Source of the DNA: Saprospiraceae bacterium
GTDB lineage: Bacteria; Bacteroidota; Bacteroidia; Chitinophagales; Saprospiraceae
Assembly (NCBI GenBank): GCA_020627785.1
Contig: JAHDGF010000017.1
Span: 19,251 to 83,250, forward strand
DNA length: 64,000 nt
Reading direction: 5' to 3'
In this document: positions 9,591 through 18,823 of the stretch, piece by piece
Layout: each line of letters begins with the position of its first letter
How positions within the stretch are numbered: the stretch's first letter is position 1
Position numbers and translations under genes: made by a program
The notes under the pieces: generated by a model
What the model was told of the DNA's origin: nothing
The model's input: the letters and a program-made list of their open reading frames with translations, nothing else
The model's database searches: none

Positions 9591-11014
9591 TACTTGCCTT
9601 TTCCTTGAAATAAAACAAGTACTGTGTAAAACAGAATTTTAATATCTAAGCCAATAGACATGTTTTCTAAATAAATGATGTCATACTTTAATCTGTCTAG
9701 CATCTGATCCAAATTAGAAGCATAACCATATTTTACCTGCCCCCAAGAAGTAATCCCTGGACGGATCTTTAGTAGATGTTTGTAGTGAGGTGCTTTTTCC
9801 ATGATCTGATCAATGTAAAACTGACGCTCAGGTCTCGGGCCGACCAAGGACATTTCACCAATCAAAACATTATACATTTGAGGAATCTCATCAAGCCTCC
9901 ACTTCCTCATGATCTTCCCCCACTTTGTAATTCGCGGATCTTCGTCATGGGATAATTGTGGACCATCCTTCTCCGCATTATTATTCATAGAACGGAACTT
10001 CAAAATTTGAAACTCCTGATTATTCTTACCGATTCTTGCCTGACTATACAATATTGGCCCTTCTGATGAAAGCTTCACGCGTATCGCCGTATAAATATAA
10101 AGTGGAGACAGTAACAACATAAAAATAACACTGGCGGCCACATCAATCAATCGCTTCAACATGTGCTCCCATCGTGGCATGATCTCTTGATCAACTTCAA
10201 TCAAAATAGCTCCATAGATATGGGTCAACTTTACATTACCAAGCATGATATCATACATATCCGGTATAATCTTAACTAAGAGTCTATCACTGAAATCATA
10301 AAGGGTATCCAAGATGCTTTTTAGTTTATCATGCTCAGAAGTTTCAATAGCAATGATGACTTCTTCAACATTCATCTCTTCAATAATCAAAGCAAGATCT
10401 GACAACTTACCTATCAATGGTATATGCTGAGCCATGTGATTTACACTCTGCCCATTGGAATCTAAAAAACCTAAAAAGTTGTGCGCTTTCCCATAGGCCT
10501 TCTGCTGTAGTTCATTATATAAATCCACGGCATTTTTATCACCTCCGATGATCAAGGTATTGTATTTTACCTTCCCTGCCTTTAATCTATTTTTACAGAT
10601 CGTCAGATACACCATCCGCACAAAAGCTGTAAACAAAAAGTGCAAACCTAAAAGTCTAAAAAACGGATTTATATAAGTCGTGTACGAGAAAGTATCATCA
10701 TCCATTAAGACGGTAAAAAATAATAGAATGACTCCAATTAAAGATATCGCAAAGGTACGCTTCAAGGTTGCCCACCGGGAAAACCGATAGATATCTGAGT
10801 ACTTATCAAAAATGGCGTAAAGAATCAGCCAACCAATTGGAATAATCACTAGCCCTTGCCAAAGTCTAGGATCAGAAAATGAATCCCCTAGAACTAAAGA
10901 TGGATCTTCTAGATTCTTTCGATAGGTAAAAAAGCAGAACCAAGCAATAGCTGCTGTTAACCAATCTAAGAATCGGTAGATGAAAAGTTCTATTTGCCGC
11001 TGGCCTGGAACCAT
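9590..11014 (-). CDS. Undecaprenyl-phosphate sugar phosphotransferase (WcaJ-like)
   Basis: The protein has 474 residues with the full polyprenyl glycosylphosphotransferase layout: four to five N-terminal membrane helices (first about 15-30, then up to about 135), a CoA-binding-like cytosolic domain (about 150-270), a re-entrant hydrophobic segment (RLIDVAASVIFMLLLSPLYI) and the catalytic C-terminus with KFRSM, ITKWGKIMRKWRLDEIPQMYNVL and SLVGPRPER. It would move a sugar phosphate from a UDP-sugar to undecaprenyl phosphate, starting an exopolysaccharide or O-antigen repeat unit at the inner membrane. The neighbouring Gfo/Idh/MocA oxidoreductase could supply or modify the sugar nucleotide. No other polysaccharide polymerisation gene is present, so the substrate is unknown. 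Confidence 0.92.
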   Translation of the reverse strand: MVPGQRQIELFIYRFLDWLTAAIAWFCFFTYRKNLEDPSLVLGDSFSDPRLWQGLVIIPIGWLILYAIFDKYSDIYRFSRWATLKRTFAISLIGVILLFFTVLMDDDTFSYTTYINPFFRLLGLHFLFTAFVRMVYLTICKNRLKAGKVKYNTLIIGGDKNAVDLYNELQQKAYGKAHNFLGFLDSNGQSVNHMAQHIPLIGKLSDLALIIEEMNVEEVIIAIETSEHDKLKSILDTLYDFSDRLLVKIIPDMYDIMLGNVKLTHIYGAILIEVDQEIMPRWEHMLKRLIDVAASVIFMLLLSPLYIYTAIRVKLSSEGPILYSQARIGKNNQEFQILKFRSMNNNAEKDGPQLSHDEDPRITKWGKIMRKWRLDEIPQMYNVLIGEMSLVGPRPERQFYIDQIMEKAPHYKHLLKIRPGITSWGQVKYGYASNLDQMLDRLKYDIIYLENMSIGLDIKILFYTVLVLFQGKGK

Positions 11015-11856
11015 TAAAAGTGTAATAGCTTTACGTTATCTAAATATATTTTACCAGGACCACTATTCGAGCCAAAAAGTACACGATACGTTTCAAGCCC
11101 CGACTGTTGTAATAAATCCGTAAAATCCAGATATATTTTATTCCATTCACTACTAGGCTTTAACTCAATGATGTATTGCTCAAGCTCAAGATTTCCAAGT
11201 TCGCCTTGCAAACCAATACTAAACTCAACTTCATTTTTATAGTCAAGCTCAAGATATACTGGCGTACCGTCAACTGGCAAACCTTCAAGGCCTATTCCAC
11301 TAGCTACCTCAATTTCACTTGTATCGGTTTCTAAAGTTATAAGGCCACAAGCACCTTCAAAACATCCTTCATTTACCTGTTGAACACGTGTTGAAGAATC
11401 TCCATCAACATCTACTGTAAAAGTATGTGTACCCGTAAAATTTTCAACCAAAGAAAAAACAACATCATCCCGGTAGCTAAATTCAAGTGGATCAGACTTT
11501 ATAACTTCCGGCTCATAATCATAAGAAATTGTAATTCTTTCATAGAATGGATATTGCCAGTGATCGTTCATTGTTCCGTTTCTGCGGATACCGGCAAAGT
11601 ACTGCATGCTTGTTATTGAATTCTGATCGAAGACTGGAATCGTATCAGGCATTTCAAACACGCCAATGGAACGTCCATCCGCAGAAACCCAAATGTCTAA
11701 AATTTTATGGCTGTTACTTCCTTCGTTACTAAAGGTGACAAGACTAGGATCTTTCAATGAGATAAACATTGGGTTTTCATCGAAGTTGTCAAACAAACCA
11801 CAAGAGCCGACACTAAAGATGACGATGACTAAAAAGAATTTAAATAACTTCTGCAT
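11014..11856 (-). CDS. Lipoprotein in polysaccharide-type operon, unknown function
   Basis: The protein has 280 residues. A signal peptide ends in VGSC (Cys19). The mature part is beta-rich; the last third (SEWNKIYLDFTDLL...YRVLFGSNSGPGKIYLDNVKLL) has the strand pattern of a carbohydrate-binding-like jelly roll, and 'IYLDNVKL' is a common end for such modules. Its stop overlaps the start of the glycosylphosphotransferase by one base and its start overlaps the Gfo/Idh/MocA gene by 17 bp, so the three are almost certainly co-translated. A role in handling the polysaccharide at the envelope is inferred from context only. Confidence 0.8.
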   Translation of the reverse strand: MQKLFKFFLVIVIFSVGSCGLFDNFDENPMFISLKDPSLVTFSNEGSNSHKILDIWVSADGRSIGVFEMPDTIPVFDQNSITSMQYFAGIRRNGTMNDHWQYPFYERITISYDYEPEVIKSDPLEFSYRDDVVFSLVENFTGTHTFTVDVDGDSSTRVQQVNEGCFEGACGLITLETDTSEIEVASGIGLEGLPVDGTPVYLELDYKNEVEFSIGLQGELGNLELEQYIIELKPSSEWNKIYLDFTDLLQQSGLETYRVLFGSNSGPGKIYLDNVKLLHF

Positions 11857-12805
11857 AACTTTTTAGGTTTTGTTCTATGCGGTGAGCCAATTCCATAACC
11901 TTCACCGCATGTTTAATATTTACAACGGGTTCTGTGTCTGAAACGATGGCCTGGTAAAAATCATTGAGCTCATCCTCTATCGCATTGCTGTTCTGTGCCG
12001 GCTGAGACTTGATCTCAATATATTTTGTTCCCTTGTCGGTTTCAATCGATAGACTGTTGTCTTGTTCAGTGTCCGACAGTTGAATCACCTGATTGGTTTT
12101 ATCTAAAAAGTCAATGCCTATGTAGGCATCACTTTGAAAAATTCTGAATTTTCGCATTTGCTTTAAGCTCAAACGGCTTGCGGTCATATTAGCTACACAA
12201 CCATTCTCAAATTCGATTCTTGCATTGCAAATGTCTGGAGTACTAGAGATAATTTTTACGCCATTGGAACGCACTTCTGAAATGGGAGCCTTGACCACAT
12301 TTAATAAGATATCCAGATCATGAATCATAAGATCGAGAATCACAGAGACATCATTCCCTCGAGGGTTGAAGGTAGCCAACCGATGGCATTCAATAAACAT
12401 TGGATTATTAACCGTCTGTAACGCTTCTTGAAAGGCTGGATTGTATCTTTCCACATGTCCAACCTGCGCCTTTAATTTTGGATATCGAGCTTGAACTTCG
12501 GCCAATGCGTTGGCCTCTGCTAAATTTGCCGTAATCGGTTTTTCAATAAATATATGCTTGCCAGCTTCGAGCGCTTGTGTAGAAATTACACTATGTGAAG
12601 TAGTATCGCTGACGATGGAAAGAGCGTCTACATTTGCGATAAGCTGATCTAGACTTTCATACGAAGAAATGCCATGATCCTGAGCAGCTTTACTCGATCG
12701 CGAGGGATTGATATCATATACACCTACAAGCTCAAAAGGCGTCGCTTTCAAGCATTTTAAGTGGATGTTCCCTAAATGTCCAGTTCCTACAACTCCAATT
12801 CTCAA
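11840..12805 (-). CDS. Gfo/Idh/MocA-family NAD(P)-dependent oxidoreductase
   Basis: The protein has 321 residues. The N-terminal Rossmann fold has VGTGHLGN (6-13) for the dinucleotide and the family signature EKPIT with Lys89 in the catalytic cleft; the C-terminal alpha/beta domain begins near residue 120 (HVERYNPAF). Such enzymes oxidise or reduce sugars, inositols or sugar nucleotides. The start is a TTG at 12805, because no ATG fits the conserved N-terminus. It overlaps the downstream lipoprotein by 17 bp and precedes a polyprenyl sugar transferase, suggesting a sugar-nucleotide substrate. Confidence 0.9.
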   Translation of the reverse strand: MRIGVVGTGHLGNIHLKCLKATPFELVGVYDINPSRSSKAAQDHGISSYESLDQLIANVDALSIVSDTTSHSVISTQALEAGKHIFIEKPITANLAEANALAEVQARYPKLKAQVGHVERYNPAFQEALQTVNNPMFIECHRLATFNPRGNDVSVILDLMIHDLDILLNVVKAPISEVRSNGVKIISSTPDICNARIEFENGCVANMTASRLSLKQMRKFRIFQSDAYIGIDFLDKTNQVIQLSDTEQDNSLSIETDKGTKYIEIKSQPAQNSNAIEDELNDFYQAIVSDTEPVVNIKHAVKVMELAHRIEQNLKSYAEVI

Positions 12806-12834
12806 AAGGGTTAGTTTTCTCTAGTTTGGTTTGG

Positions 12835-13134
12835 TTACCTATAATACATCAATATGCATCCAAATATTGTAATGAGGACAATTAAAATCGATGCAATTTT
12901 TACAGAATATCGGATATGATTGGCAAAGGTCCTGATTTCATTGGCCATCGCCGGATGTTTGGAAATAACCTCGCTTTCCATCTTTTTCTTATCCAATATC
13001 CATTTAGCCTCAAAATCGATCCTATTTTGAACGAGTATCTTATAGGATTTTAATACCTTGATTCTGAAATATAGATTCAAGAAAAGTAATCCCAGGAAAA
13101 AAGCGATAATAAATACCACCAGAACTATTGTCAT
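12835..13134 (-). CDS. Small two-helix membrane protein, unknown function
   Basis: The 99-residue frame from the ATG at 13134 has one membrane helix at each end (about 3-25 and 77-97) with a charged cytosolic or periplasmic middle, probably a hairpin topology. I chose 13134 over an upstream in-frame start at 13209 because it puts the first helix at the N-terminus and avoids overlap with the divergent peptidase gene. A TACATTTG promoter element lies 26 bp upstream. It is the first gene of the minus-strand operon that continues with the Gfo/Idh/MocA gene 29 bp on. No family recognised. Confidence 0.65.
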   Translation of the reverse strand: MTIVLVVFIIAFFLGLLFLNLYFRIKVLKSYKILVQNRIDFEAKWILDKKKMESEVISKHPAMANEIRTFANHIRYSVKIASILIVLITIFGCILMYYR

Positions 13135-13160
13135 CCGTTTTTGGTCAATTTTAAAGACAA

Positions 13161-13168
13161 CAAATGTA
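13161..13168 (-). promoter_or_regulatory. Candidate -7 promoter element for the 13134-7647 operon
   Basis: TACATTTG on the minus strand matches the Bacteroidota -7 consensus TAnnTTTG exactly and lies 26 bp upstream of the ATG at 13134, within the 34-bp gap between divergent starts. No clear -33 TTG was found at the expected distance. Confidence 0.5.
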
Positions 13169-15664
13169 ATGAAGACATTCATCATATCTAGTATCATTTT
13201 ACTAAGCATTTTTATAAATTTTTCTGCGCTTGCGCAAATAGATCCAAAAGACCATGGATTGGACTATTTTCTGCCTCCAACGGAGTACGATGATTCTATA
13301 TTAACTCCTAAACAGTTCTTGGGCTATCAGGTCGCAGAATGGCATGTTACACATGATCAATTAATTGCATATATGCGATATTTGGCGGAAGCCTCAGACA
13401 GAGTAACCTACTCCATTATTGGTCTCACATATGAAAAGAGAAAACTGATTAATCTCACCATCACAAGTCCAGAGAACCAAGCACGCATCAATAATATTAA
13501 TGAAGCGCATCAGAACTTAGCTGATCCTACTTACACGGCTAGGATTGACACACAAAATCTACCGGCCGTCTTATACCAAGGTTATAGCATACATGGAGAT
13601 GAATCTAGTGGAGGAAATGCTGCATTGGCCGTGGCTTATTATTTAGCAGCCGGTCAATCAAGCTTTGTCAAGCAAATATTGAATGATCTTGTGATTTTAT
13701 TCGATCCTTGTTATAATCCAGATGGCTTCCAACGATATGCTTCCTGGGTTAATTCCAATCAAGATAAAATGCATGTGACTGACCCTGAAGACATTTCTCA
13801 TAATGAACCCTGGCCTACCGGCCGTACCAATCATTATTGGTTTGACTTAAATAGAGATTGGTTGCTTTTGACTCATCCAGAAAGTAGAGCTAGAATAGAG
13901 ATATTTCAAAACTGGAATCCAAATGTATTAACCGATCATCATGAAATGGGAAAGCATGCCAGTTTCTTTTTTCAACCCGGTGTCCCGAGTCGAACCAACC
14001 CATTGACCCCACAGATTAATCAAGATCTAACGGAACGTATTGGAGAGTATCACGCATCAGCTTTAGATTCTATTGGTTCTGATTATTTTACCAAGGAGCG
14101 ATTTGATGATTTCTATTACGGCAAAGGATCGACTTATCCTGATGGTCAAGGCTGTGTCGGAATTTTATTCGAACAGGCAACTTCTGAAGGGATTCACCAA
14201 GAAACCAATAATGGATTACTCAGCTTTCCATTTGCTGTCAGAAATCAAGTGGTTACTTCTTTATCTACTTACAGAGCCATGCTAAAGTTGAGACCAGAAT
14301 TGATAAAATACAAAGAGGAATTTTTCAAGGAACGGTACGAAGAATCAAAAAGTGATCCAGTACAGGCTTATATTTTTGACCAACCAGATAAGTGGAAACG
14401 AGATCGGTTTGTTGACATTCTAAATCGTCACAAAATTGAAACTAAAAAATCGAAGGAAAATTACACCTACGATGGTCACGAATACACTGCAGAGAATAGC
14501 ATCATCGTACCAGTTCAACAAAAACAATATACTTTAATCAAAAGCATATTCGAACCATTGACAACATTCAAAGACAGCATTTTTTATGATGTGTCTACAT
14601 GGAATTTCCCCATGGCTTTCGACGGTAAATTTGCTCGAATGGCTGAGGAGGATATGCGACCGATAAAGCTGACCAACTACAAGGCAGTCATAGATCAAAG
14701 CAAAGAGATAGACAGTCCTAGCTCATGGATTGTATCGTGGAGTCATTATATGGCACCAGCATTAAAATATAAATTGGAACAGCAAGGAATCCCGCATTCA
14801 CTTGCGAGTAACGATATGGAAGTAGGTGGTCAAATGATTCCTGCTGGAAGTATCTTGTTGAAAGATGGAGACTTTCCTGACAATCTGCATCAGATGCTTG
14901 ATGATTTAAAAATTGATCGCCTAGACCGACAAGCCTTTGCCTCAGATAACTTCATTGATGAAGGATGGAAGGTATTTCAAGGAACAAAAAAAGAGATTGG
15001 AATCTTGGTCGGTGATGGCGTAAATTCATATGAAGCTGGAGACACTTGGTTTCAGTTGGACCAACGATGGAGCATCCCGACCTCAAGACTTGAATTAGAG
15101 TTCTTAAGCAAAATTGACTTATCTAGATATACAACCTTGATCATGCCAGATGGCAACTATAATCTCGATGAGGAAGAAATAAGCCAACTAAGAAAATGGG
15201 TTTTAAACGGGGGTAACTTAATTGCGATGCGACGTGCACTTAATAGTTTGACTAAATTTGAAATGGTTCAATTAATTGAAAGAGAAGCCATGAAGGGAAA
15301 GGAAGATTTAAAAGGTGGAGGTCAAGTGATCGGAGGAAGTATTTTCCTAAGTGAGGTTGACATGGAAGACCCACTCTTTTATGGCTATCCAGATTCAGAA
15401 TTAGCCATGTTTAAAAAAGGTACTCAATGGTATCAATCAAATGGACTTAATGAAATTGAAGTAGTAGCTAAGTATACTGCCGATCCGTTATATAGTGGCT
15501 ATTCTTCAAAAGAAAATTTATTTAAAGCCGGCGGCTCAGCCTCAGTTATGAGAAAAAGATATGGAAATGGAACCATCATCATGCTGGTGGATAATCCTAA
15601 TTTCAGAGGAATCTGGTATGGTGGCGCAACCCTATTTGCAAATAGTATATTTAATAATAAATAG
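13169..15664 (+). CDS. M14-family zinc carboxypeptidase, secreted
   Basis: The start at 13169 gives a proper signal peptide (MKTFIISSIILLSIF... ending ALAQ); an upstream frame extension lacks one. The protein has 831 residues. Zinc ligands are His142 and Glu145 (HGDESSG) and His257 in TDHHEMGK; the catalytic Glu335 is in LFEQATSEG. The sequence NPDGFQRY and NRDW provide substrate contacts. A C-terminal half (about 510-831) looks like a class I glutamine-amidotransferase-like domain, as in large Bacteroidota M14 peptidases. It would trim C-terminal residues from peptides outside the cytoplasm. It is first in an operon of four: the next ATG follows the stop with no gap. Confidence 0.92.
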   Translation: MKTFIISSIILLSIFINFSALAQIDPKDHGLDYFLPPTEYDDSILTPKQFLGYQVAEWHVTHDQLIAYMRYLAEASDRVTYSIIGLTYEKRKLINLTITSPENQARINNINEAHQNLADPTYTARIDTQNLPAVLYQGYSIHGDESSGGNAALAVAYYLAAGQSSFVKQILNDLVILFDPCYNPDGFQRYASWVNSNQDKMHVTDPEDISHNEPWPTGRTNHYWFDLNRDWLLLTHPESRARIEIFQNWNPNVLTDHHEMGKHASFFFQPGVPSRTNPLTPQINQDLTERIGEYHASALDSIGSDYFTKERFDDFYYGKGSTYPDGQGCVGILFEQATSEGIHQETNNGLLSFPFAVRNQVVTSLSTYRAMLKLRPELIKYKEEFFKERYEESKSDPVQAYIFDQPDKWKRDRFVDILNRHKIETKKSKENYTYDGHEYTAENSIIVPVQQKQYTLIKSIFEPLTTFKDSIFYDVSTWNFPMAFDGKFARMAEEDMRPIKLTNYKAVIDQSKEIDSPSSWIVSWSHYMAPALKYKLEQQGIPHSLASNDMEVGGQMIPAGSILLKDGDFPDNLHQMLDDLKIDRLDRQAFASDNFIDEGWKVFQGTKKEIGILVGDGVNSYEAGDTWFQLDQRWSIPTSRLELEFLSKIDLSRYTTLIMPDGNYNLDEEEISQLRKWVLNGGNLIAMRRALNSLTKFEMVQLIEREAMKGKEDLKGGGQVIGGSIFLSEVDMEDPLFYGYPDSELAMFKKGTQWYQSNGLNEIEVVAKYTADPLYSGYSSKENLFKAGGSASVMRKRYGNGTIIMLVDNPNFRGIWYGGATLFANSIFNNK

Positions 15665-16555
15665 ATGAAAAATATAATTACACTCATTCTTATCATTTGC
15701 ACTTACGCGAATGTTTATTCACAGAAATGGGATGAGGTTGAAATCAAGGCACAGATGGTCAGTGACCAAATTTACATGCTAGAAGGTGCTGGTGGTAATA
15801 TTGGTGTATTTACTGGACCAGATGGCACTTTGATGATTGATAGTCAATTTGCTCCGCTCTCTGAAAAAATTAAGGCAGCCATTCAAGAGTTATCAGACAG
15901 CAGTATCGTTTATTTAGTAAACACACACTGGCATGGGGACCATACAGGCGGAAATGAAAATTTTGGAAAAGACGGAACGACAATTGTTGCACATAATAAG
16001 GTCAGAGAAAGACTAACAACAGAAAACGTGCGACCATTTAGAGGTACAACACCACCTGCTCCAGAAATGGCGTGGCCTACCATCACATTTAATGATGAAA
16101 TGAATCTACACATCAATGGTGAGAGTCTTCATCTGTTTCACGTGCATAATGCTCATACAGACGGAGATAGTTTCATCTATTTTCCAAAGGCGAATGTCCT
16201 TCATATGGGAGATTGCTTTTTTAAGGATAGATTTCCATTCATCGACACAGCTCTTGGAGGATCTGTAGCGGGTGCCATTACCGCTGTTGAAAAAGCAATT
16301 ATGATCTGCGATGAAGAAACAAAAATAATCCCAGGTCATGGTAGCCTAGCAAGTATAGAAGACCTTAGAAGATATTTTGCAATGTTGAATACAATGAACG
16401 ACCGAGTAAGAAACGTTAGTACATCTGAAAGTACGGTCGAGGATTTGAACATCGAAAGTTTGACAGAAGGATATGAAGATTGGGGAGGAGGTTTTATCAA
16501 TGGAGAGACCTTTGTGAAGACCCTCCTAAATGACTTATACAAAGACAGCAAATAA
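15665..16555 (+). CDS. Secreted metallo-beta-lactamase-fold hydrolase
   Basis: The protein has 296 residues. A signal peptide (about 1-19, ending VYSQ) precedes an MBL fold with the zinc motif HxHxDH at His88, His90, Asp92 and His93 (THWHGDHTGG), a further ligand His164 (AHTDGD) and GHG near residue 224. The sequence is of the B3-like/cyclase type common in Bacteroidota rather than a proven antibiotic-resistance lactamase. The natural substrate is unknown. It is co-transcribed with the M14 peptidase and lies 23 bp before the HtrA-like protease, so the operon appears devoted to periplasmic hydrolysis. Confidence 0.9.
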   Translation: MKNIITLILIICTYANVYSQKWDEVEIKAQMVSDQIYMLEGAGGNIGVFTGPDGTLMIDSQFAPLSEKIKAAIQELSDSSIVYLVNTHWHGDHTGGNENFGKDGTTIVAHNKVRERLTTENVRPFRGTTPPAPEMAWPTITFNDEMNLHINGESLHLFHVHNAHTDGDSFIYFPKANVLHMGDCFFKDRFPFIDTALGGSVAGAITAVEKAIMICDEETKIIPGHGSLASIEDLRRYFAMLNTMNDRVRNVSTSESTVEDLNIESLTEGYEDWGGGFINGETFVKTLLNDLYKDSK

Positions 16556-16578
16556 GAATTAAAAAGTATACAAGAACT

Positions 16579-17763
16579 ATGAAAATTAGTACGATCATCA
16601 TTGCCATTTTATTGGTAGGCGCTGGTTTCTATTTAGGGAATAATTCTAAAGAATACTCTGAGAATCCAGACAATAATCTGCAAAGAGTTTTACTTAAAGG
16701 AGAGGTTGATAATTCAACGGATGCATCAGGGGAAGCTGAAGAGGATAAATCAGATTACACAGCGGAAGAAGAAGGCTTTTCGGATATAGCAGCGGCTTTT
16801 AGCAATCAGGAAGAAGCCACGATTGCTTTATTTGACAGATCAGCACCATCGGTAGTATTTATTACAACAAGTACTTACCAGCAAGATCGATGGAGTATGA
16901 ATGTATTTGAAATACCAAAAGGATCAGGTACTGGATTTCTATGGGATGCTGATGGGCACATTGTGACCAACTATCATGTGATTCAAGGAGGTAATCGTGT
17001 GACGGTAACCTTGGCAGATCAAACCTCATATGAAGCAAGTGTTGTAGGGGTAGAACCAAACAAAGATCTTGCAGTGTTGAGAATTATCACACCAGGCAGA
17101 AAAATTAAACCACTCCCAGCCGGACGATCAAATGATTTAAGAGTTGGACAATCTGTGTTTGCCATTGGAAACCCTTTTGGTCTTGATCAAAGTTTGACCA
17201 CAGGAATTATCTCTGCACTCGGCAGAGAAATTGATGCGGAAAACGGTCGAAAAATCATGGATGTAATTCAGACTGATGCTGCCATTAATCCGGGAAATTC
17301 GGGAGGACCATTGCTGGATAGTTCCGGCAGAGTTATAGGAGTTAATACGGCAATATATAGTCCTTCAGGAGCTTCAGCTGGAATAGGCTTTTCGATTCCT
17401 ATTGATGTTGTGAGATTCGTTGTCCCTGATCTAATCAAATACGGAGAAGTACGACGACCAGTAATAGGCATAGAATTAGTTTCTCAACAATCACACAATA
17501 GCAAAGGGTCAATGATTATGGACGTAGCCCCAAATTCACCTGCTTCAAAGGCTGGCTTAAGGGGCGTACAAAGAGGATCAACAGGTATGTTTATTCCTGG
17601 AGATTTGATAATCCAAATTGACAATTACAAAATAGAGTCAAACAATGATCTCATTCTCGCACTAGAGAATTTTAAGATTGGAGATGAAATCATTTTAAAA
17701 GTGAGACGCAAGGAAGGCGTCAAACAAGTTGAATTGAAGCTTGCCTCAAACATTAGGAACTAG
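16579..17763 (+). CDS. HtrA/DegP-like periplasmic serine protease with one PDZ domain
   Basis: The protein has 394 residues. An N-terminal membrane helix (3-20) and an acidic linker precede a trypsin-like S1C domain with catalytic His133 (TNYHVIQ), Asp163 (NKDLAVLR) and Ser241 (NPGNSGGPL). One PDZ domain (about 295-390) has the expected SPASKAGLRG turn. With one anchor helix and one PDZ it matches DegS-like or HhoA-like architecture more than two-PDZ DegP. A role in envelope protein quality control is likely. The start codon of the glycosyltransferase comes 4 bp after its stop. Confidence 0.93.
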   Translation: MKISTIIIAILLVGAGFYLGNNSKEYSENPDNNLQRVLLKGEVDNSTDASGEAEEDKSDYTAEEEGFSDIAAAFSNQEEATIALFDRSAPSVVFITTSTYQQDRWSMNVFEIPKGSGTGFLWDADGHIVTNYHVIQGGNRVTVTLADQTSYEASVVGVEPNKDLAVLRIITPGRKIKPLPAGRSNDLRVGQSVFAIGNPFGLDQSLTTGIISALGREIDAENGRKIMDVIQTDAAINPGNSGGPLLDSSGRVIGVNTAIYSPSGASAGIGFSIPIDVVRFVVPDLIKYGEVRRPVIGIELVSQQSHNSKGSMIMDVAPNSPASKAGLRGVQRGSTGMFIPGDLIIQIDNYKIESNNDLILALENFKIGDEIILKVRRKEGVKQVELKLASNIRN

Positions 17764-17766
17764 CCA

Positions 17767-18720
17767 ATGAAGATTAGTGGTTTCACAATGGTCAAAAATG
17801 CGACCAAGCTTTACTACCCCATCCGTGAAGCCATAGCATCGATTCTTCCAATTGTTGATGAATTCGTAGTTGCCCTTGGGGACTGTGATGAAGATGACAA
17901 TACCCGCGCAGAAATATTGTCTCTAAATTCAGACAAGGTCAGAATTATAGATACCGTTTGGGATTTAAAAAAATACCCAAATGGGACTGAGAACGCTCAT
18001 CAGACAGATCTAGCAAAAGAAGCTTGTACTGGTGATTGGTTATTCTATCTGCAGGCAGATGAGGTCATTCATGAAAAATATCTACCGATTATAAAAGCAC
18101 GCTGCAAAGAGTTGTTGCAAGATGCAGAAGTCGAAGGCTTACTTTTCAAATACTTACATTTTTGGGGAGATTATGATCATCATCACACCGCCCATGGTTG
18201 GTACCAAAACGAAATCAGAATTGTAAGAAATAGACCTGAGATCCATTCATGGGAATCAGCACAATCGTTCCGACGCATTCCTGATTTTGATTATGTCAAT
18301 TATCGGCAACAAGTCGGAACCCATAAATTGAAAGTGGCAACGGTCGATGCCTATGTTTATCATTATGGTTGGGTGCGTCCTCCCGACTTCATGCAGAGAA
18401 AATCGAAATCACTAGATACGATACACATGGGTGTGGAGAAAGCCAGTGAGGTGTATGATAAGAAAGTTAAGAATTATGATTACGGTCCAATGAGTCGTGC
18501 TAAAAAATTTACAGGCACGCACCCAAAGGTCATGGATCGGAAACTGGCCGCTTTTGATTGGGCAGATCAATTAAATTATTCTTCTAAGGAATTAAACCCA
18601 GATCGCGATAAACGAAAACATGACAAATTGAAGTATCGCATCTTAAGCTTCATTGAAGAGCATTTACTGGGTGGGCGTCGAATTGGATCGTTTAAGAATT
18701 ATGACTTATTAAAAAAATAA
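17767..18720 (+). CDS. Glycosyltransferase family 2-like protein
   Basis: The protein has 317 residues. The N-terminus (GFTMVKNATKLYYPIREAI) and the DEFVVALGDCDEDD and LQADEVIHEK segments fit a GT-A fold with a DxD-like acidic metal motif, as in Bacteroidota proteins annotated as family 2 glycosyltransferases. No membrane helix is visible, so it should act in the cytoplasm. The C-terminal third is basic and unusual. It is the last gene in the operon with the peptidase, hydrolase and HtrA genes; a link between glycosylation and envelope proteolysis is only suggested by position. Confidence 0.8.
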   Translation: MKISGFTMVKNATKLYYPIREAIASILPIVDEFVVALGDCDEDDNTRAEILSLNSDKVRIIDTVWDLKKYPNGTENAHQTDLAKEACTGDWLFYLQADEVIHEKYLPIIKARCKELLQDAEVEGLLFKYLHFWGDYDHHHTAHGWYQNEIRIVRNRPEIHSWESAQSFRRIPDFDYVNYRQQVGTHKLKVATVDAYVYHYGWVRPPDFMQRKSKSLDTIHMGVEKASEVYDKKVKNYDYGPMSRAKKFTGTHPKVMDRKLAAFDWADQLNYSSKELNPDRDKRKHDKLKYRILSFIEEHLLGGRRIGSFKNYDLLKK

Positions 18721-18808
18721 CTTCAAGTATATTGAAATTAGAAAAGTACTCACAACGACTTTACTTAAATATAAACTAAGTCATTGTAAATCTATTCCTA
18801 CAACTTTT

Positions 18809-18816
18809 TAACTTTG
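18809..18816 (+). promoter_or_regulatory. Candidate -7 promoter element close to the first zinc-ribbon paralogue
   Basis: TAACTTTG matches TAnnTTTG exactly and ends 7 nt before the ATG at 18824. A TTG at 18784-18786 lies 22 bp upstream, near the expected -33 spacing. Transcription would start only a few bases before the start codon, giving an almost leaderless mRNA. Confidence 0.55.
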
Positions 18817-18823
18817 TTTGAGA

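Noticed and set aside
15665..16555. MBL-fold protein as an antibiotic-resistance beta-lactamase
   Set aside because: Only the zinc motif and fold support it; the sequence fits a broad hydrolase group, and context suggests envelope metabolism.
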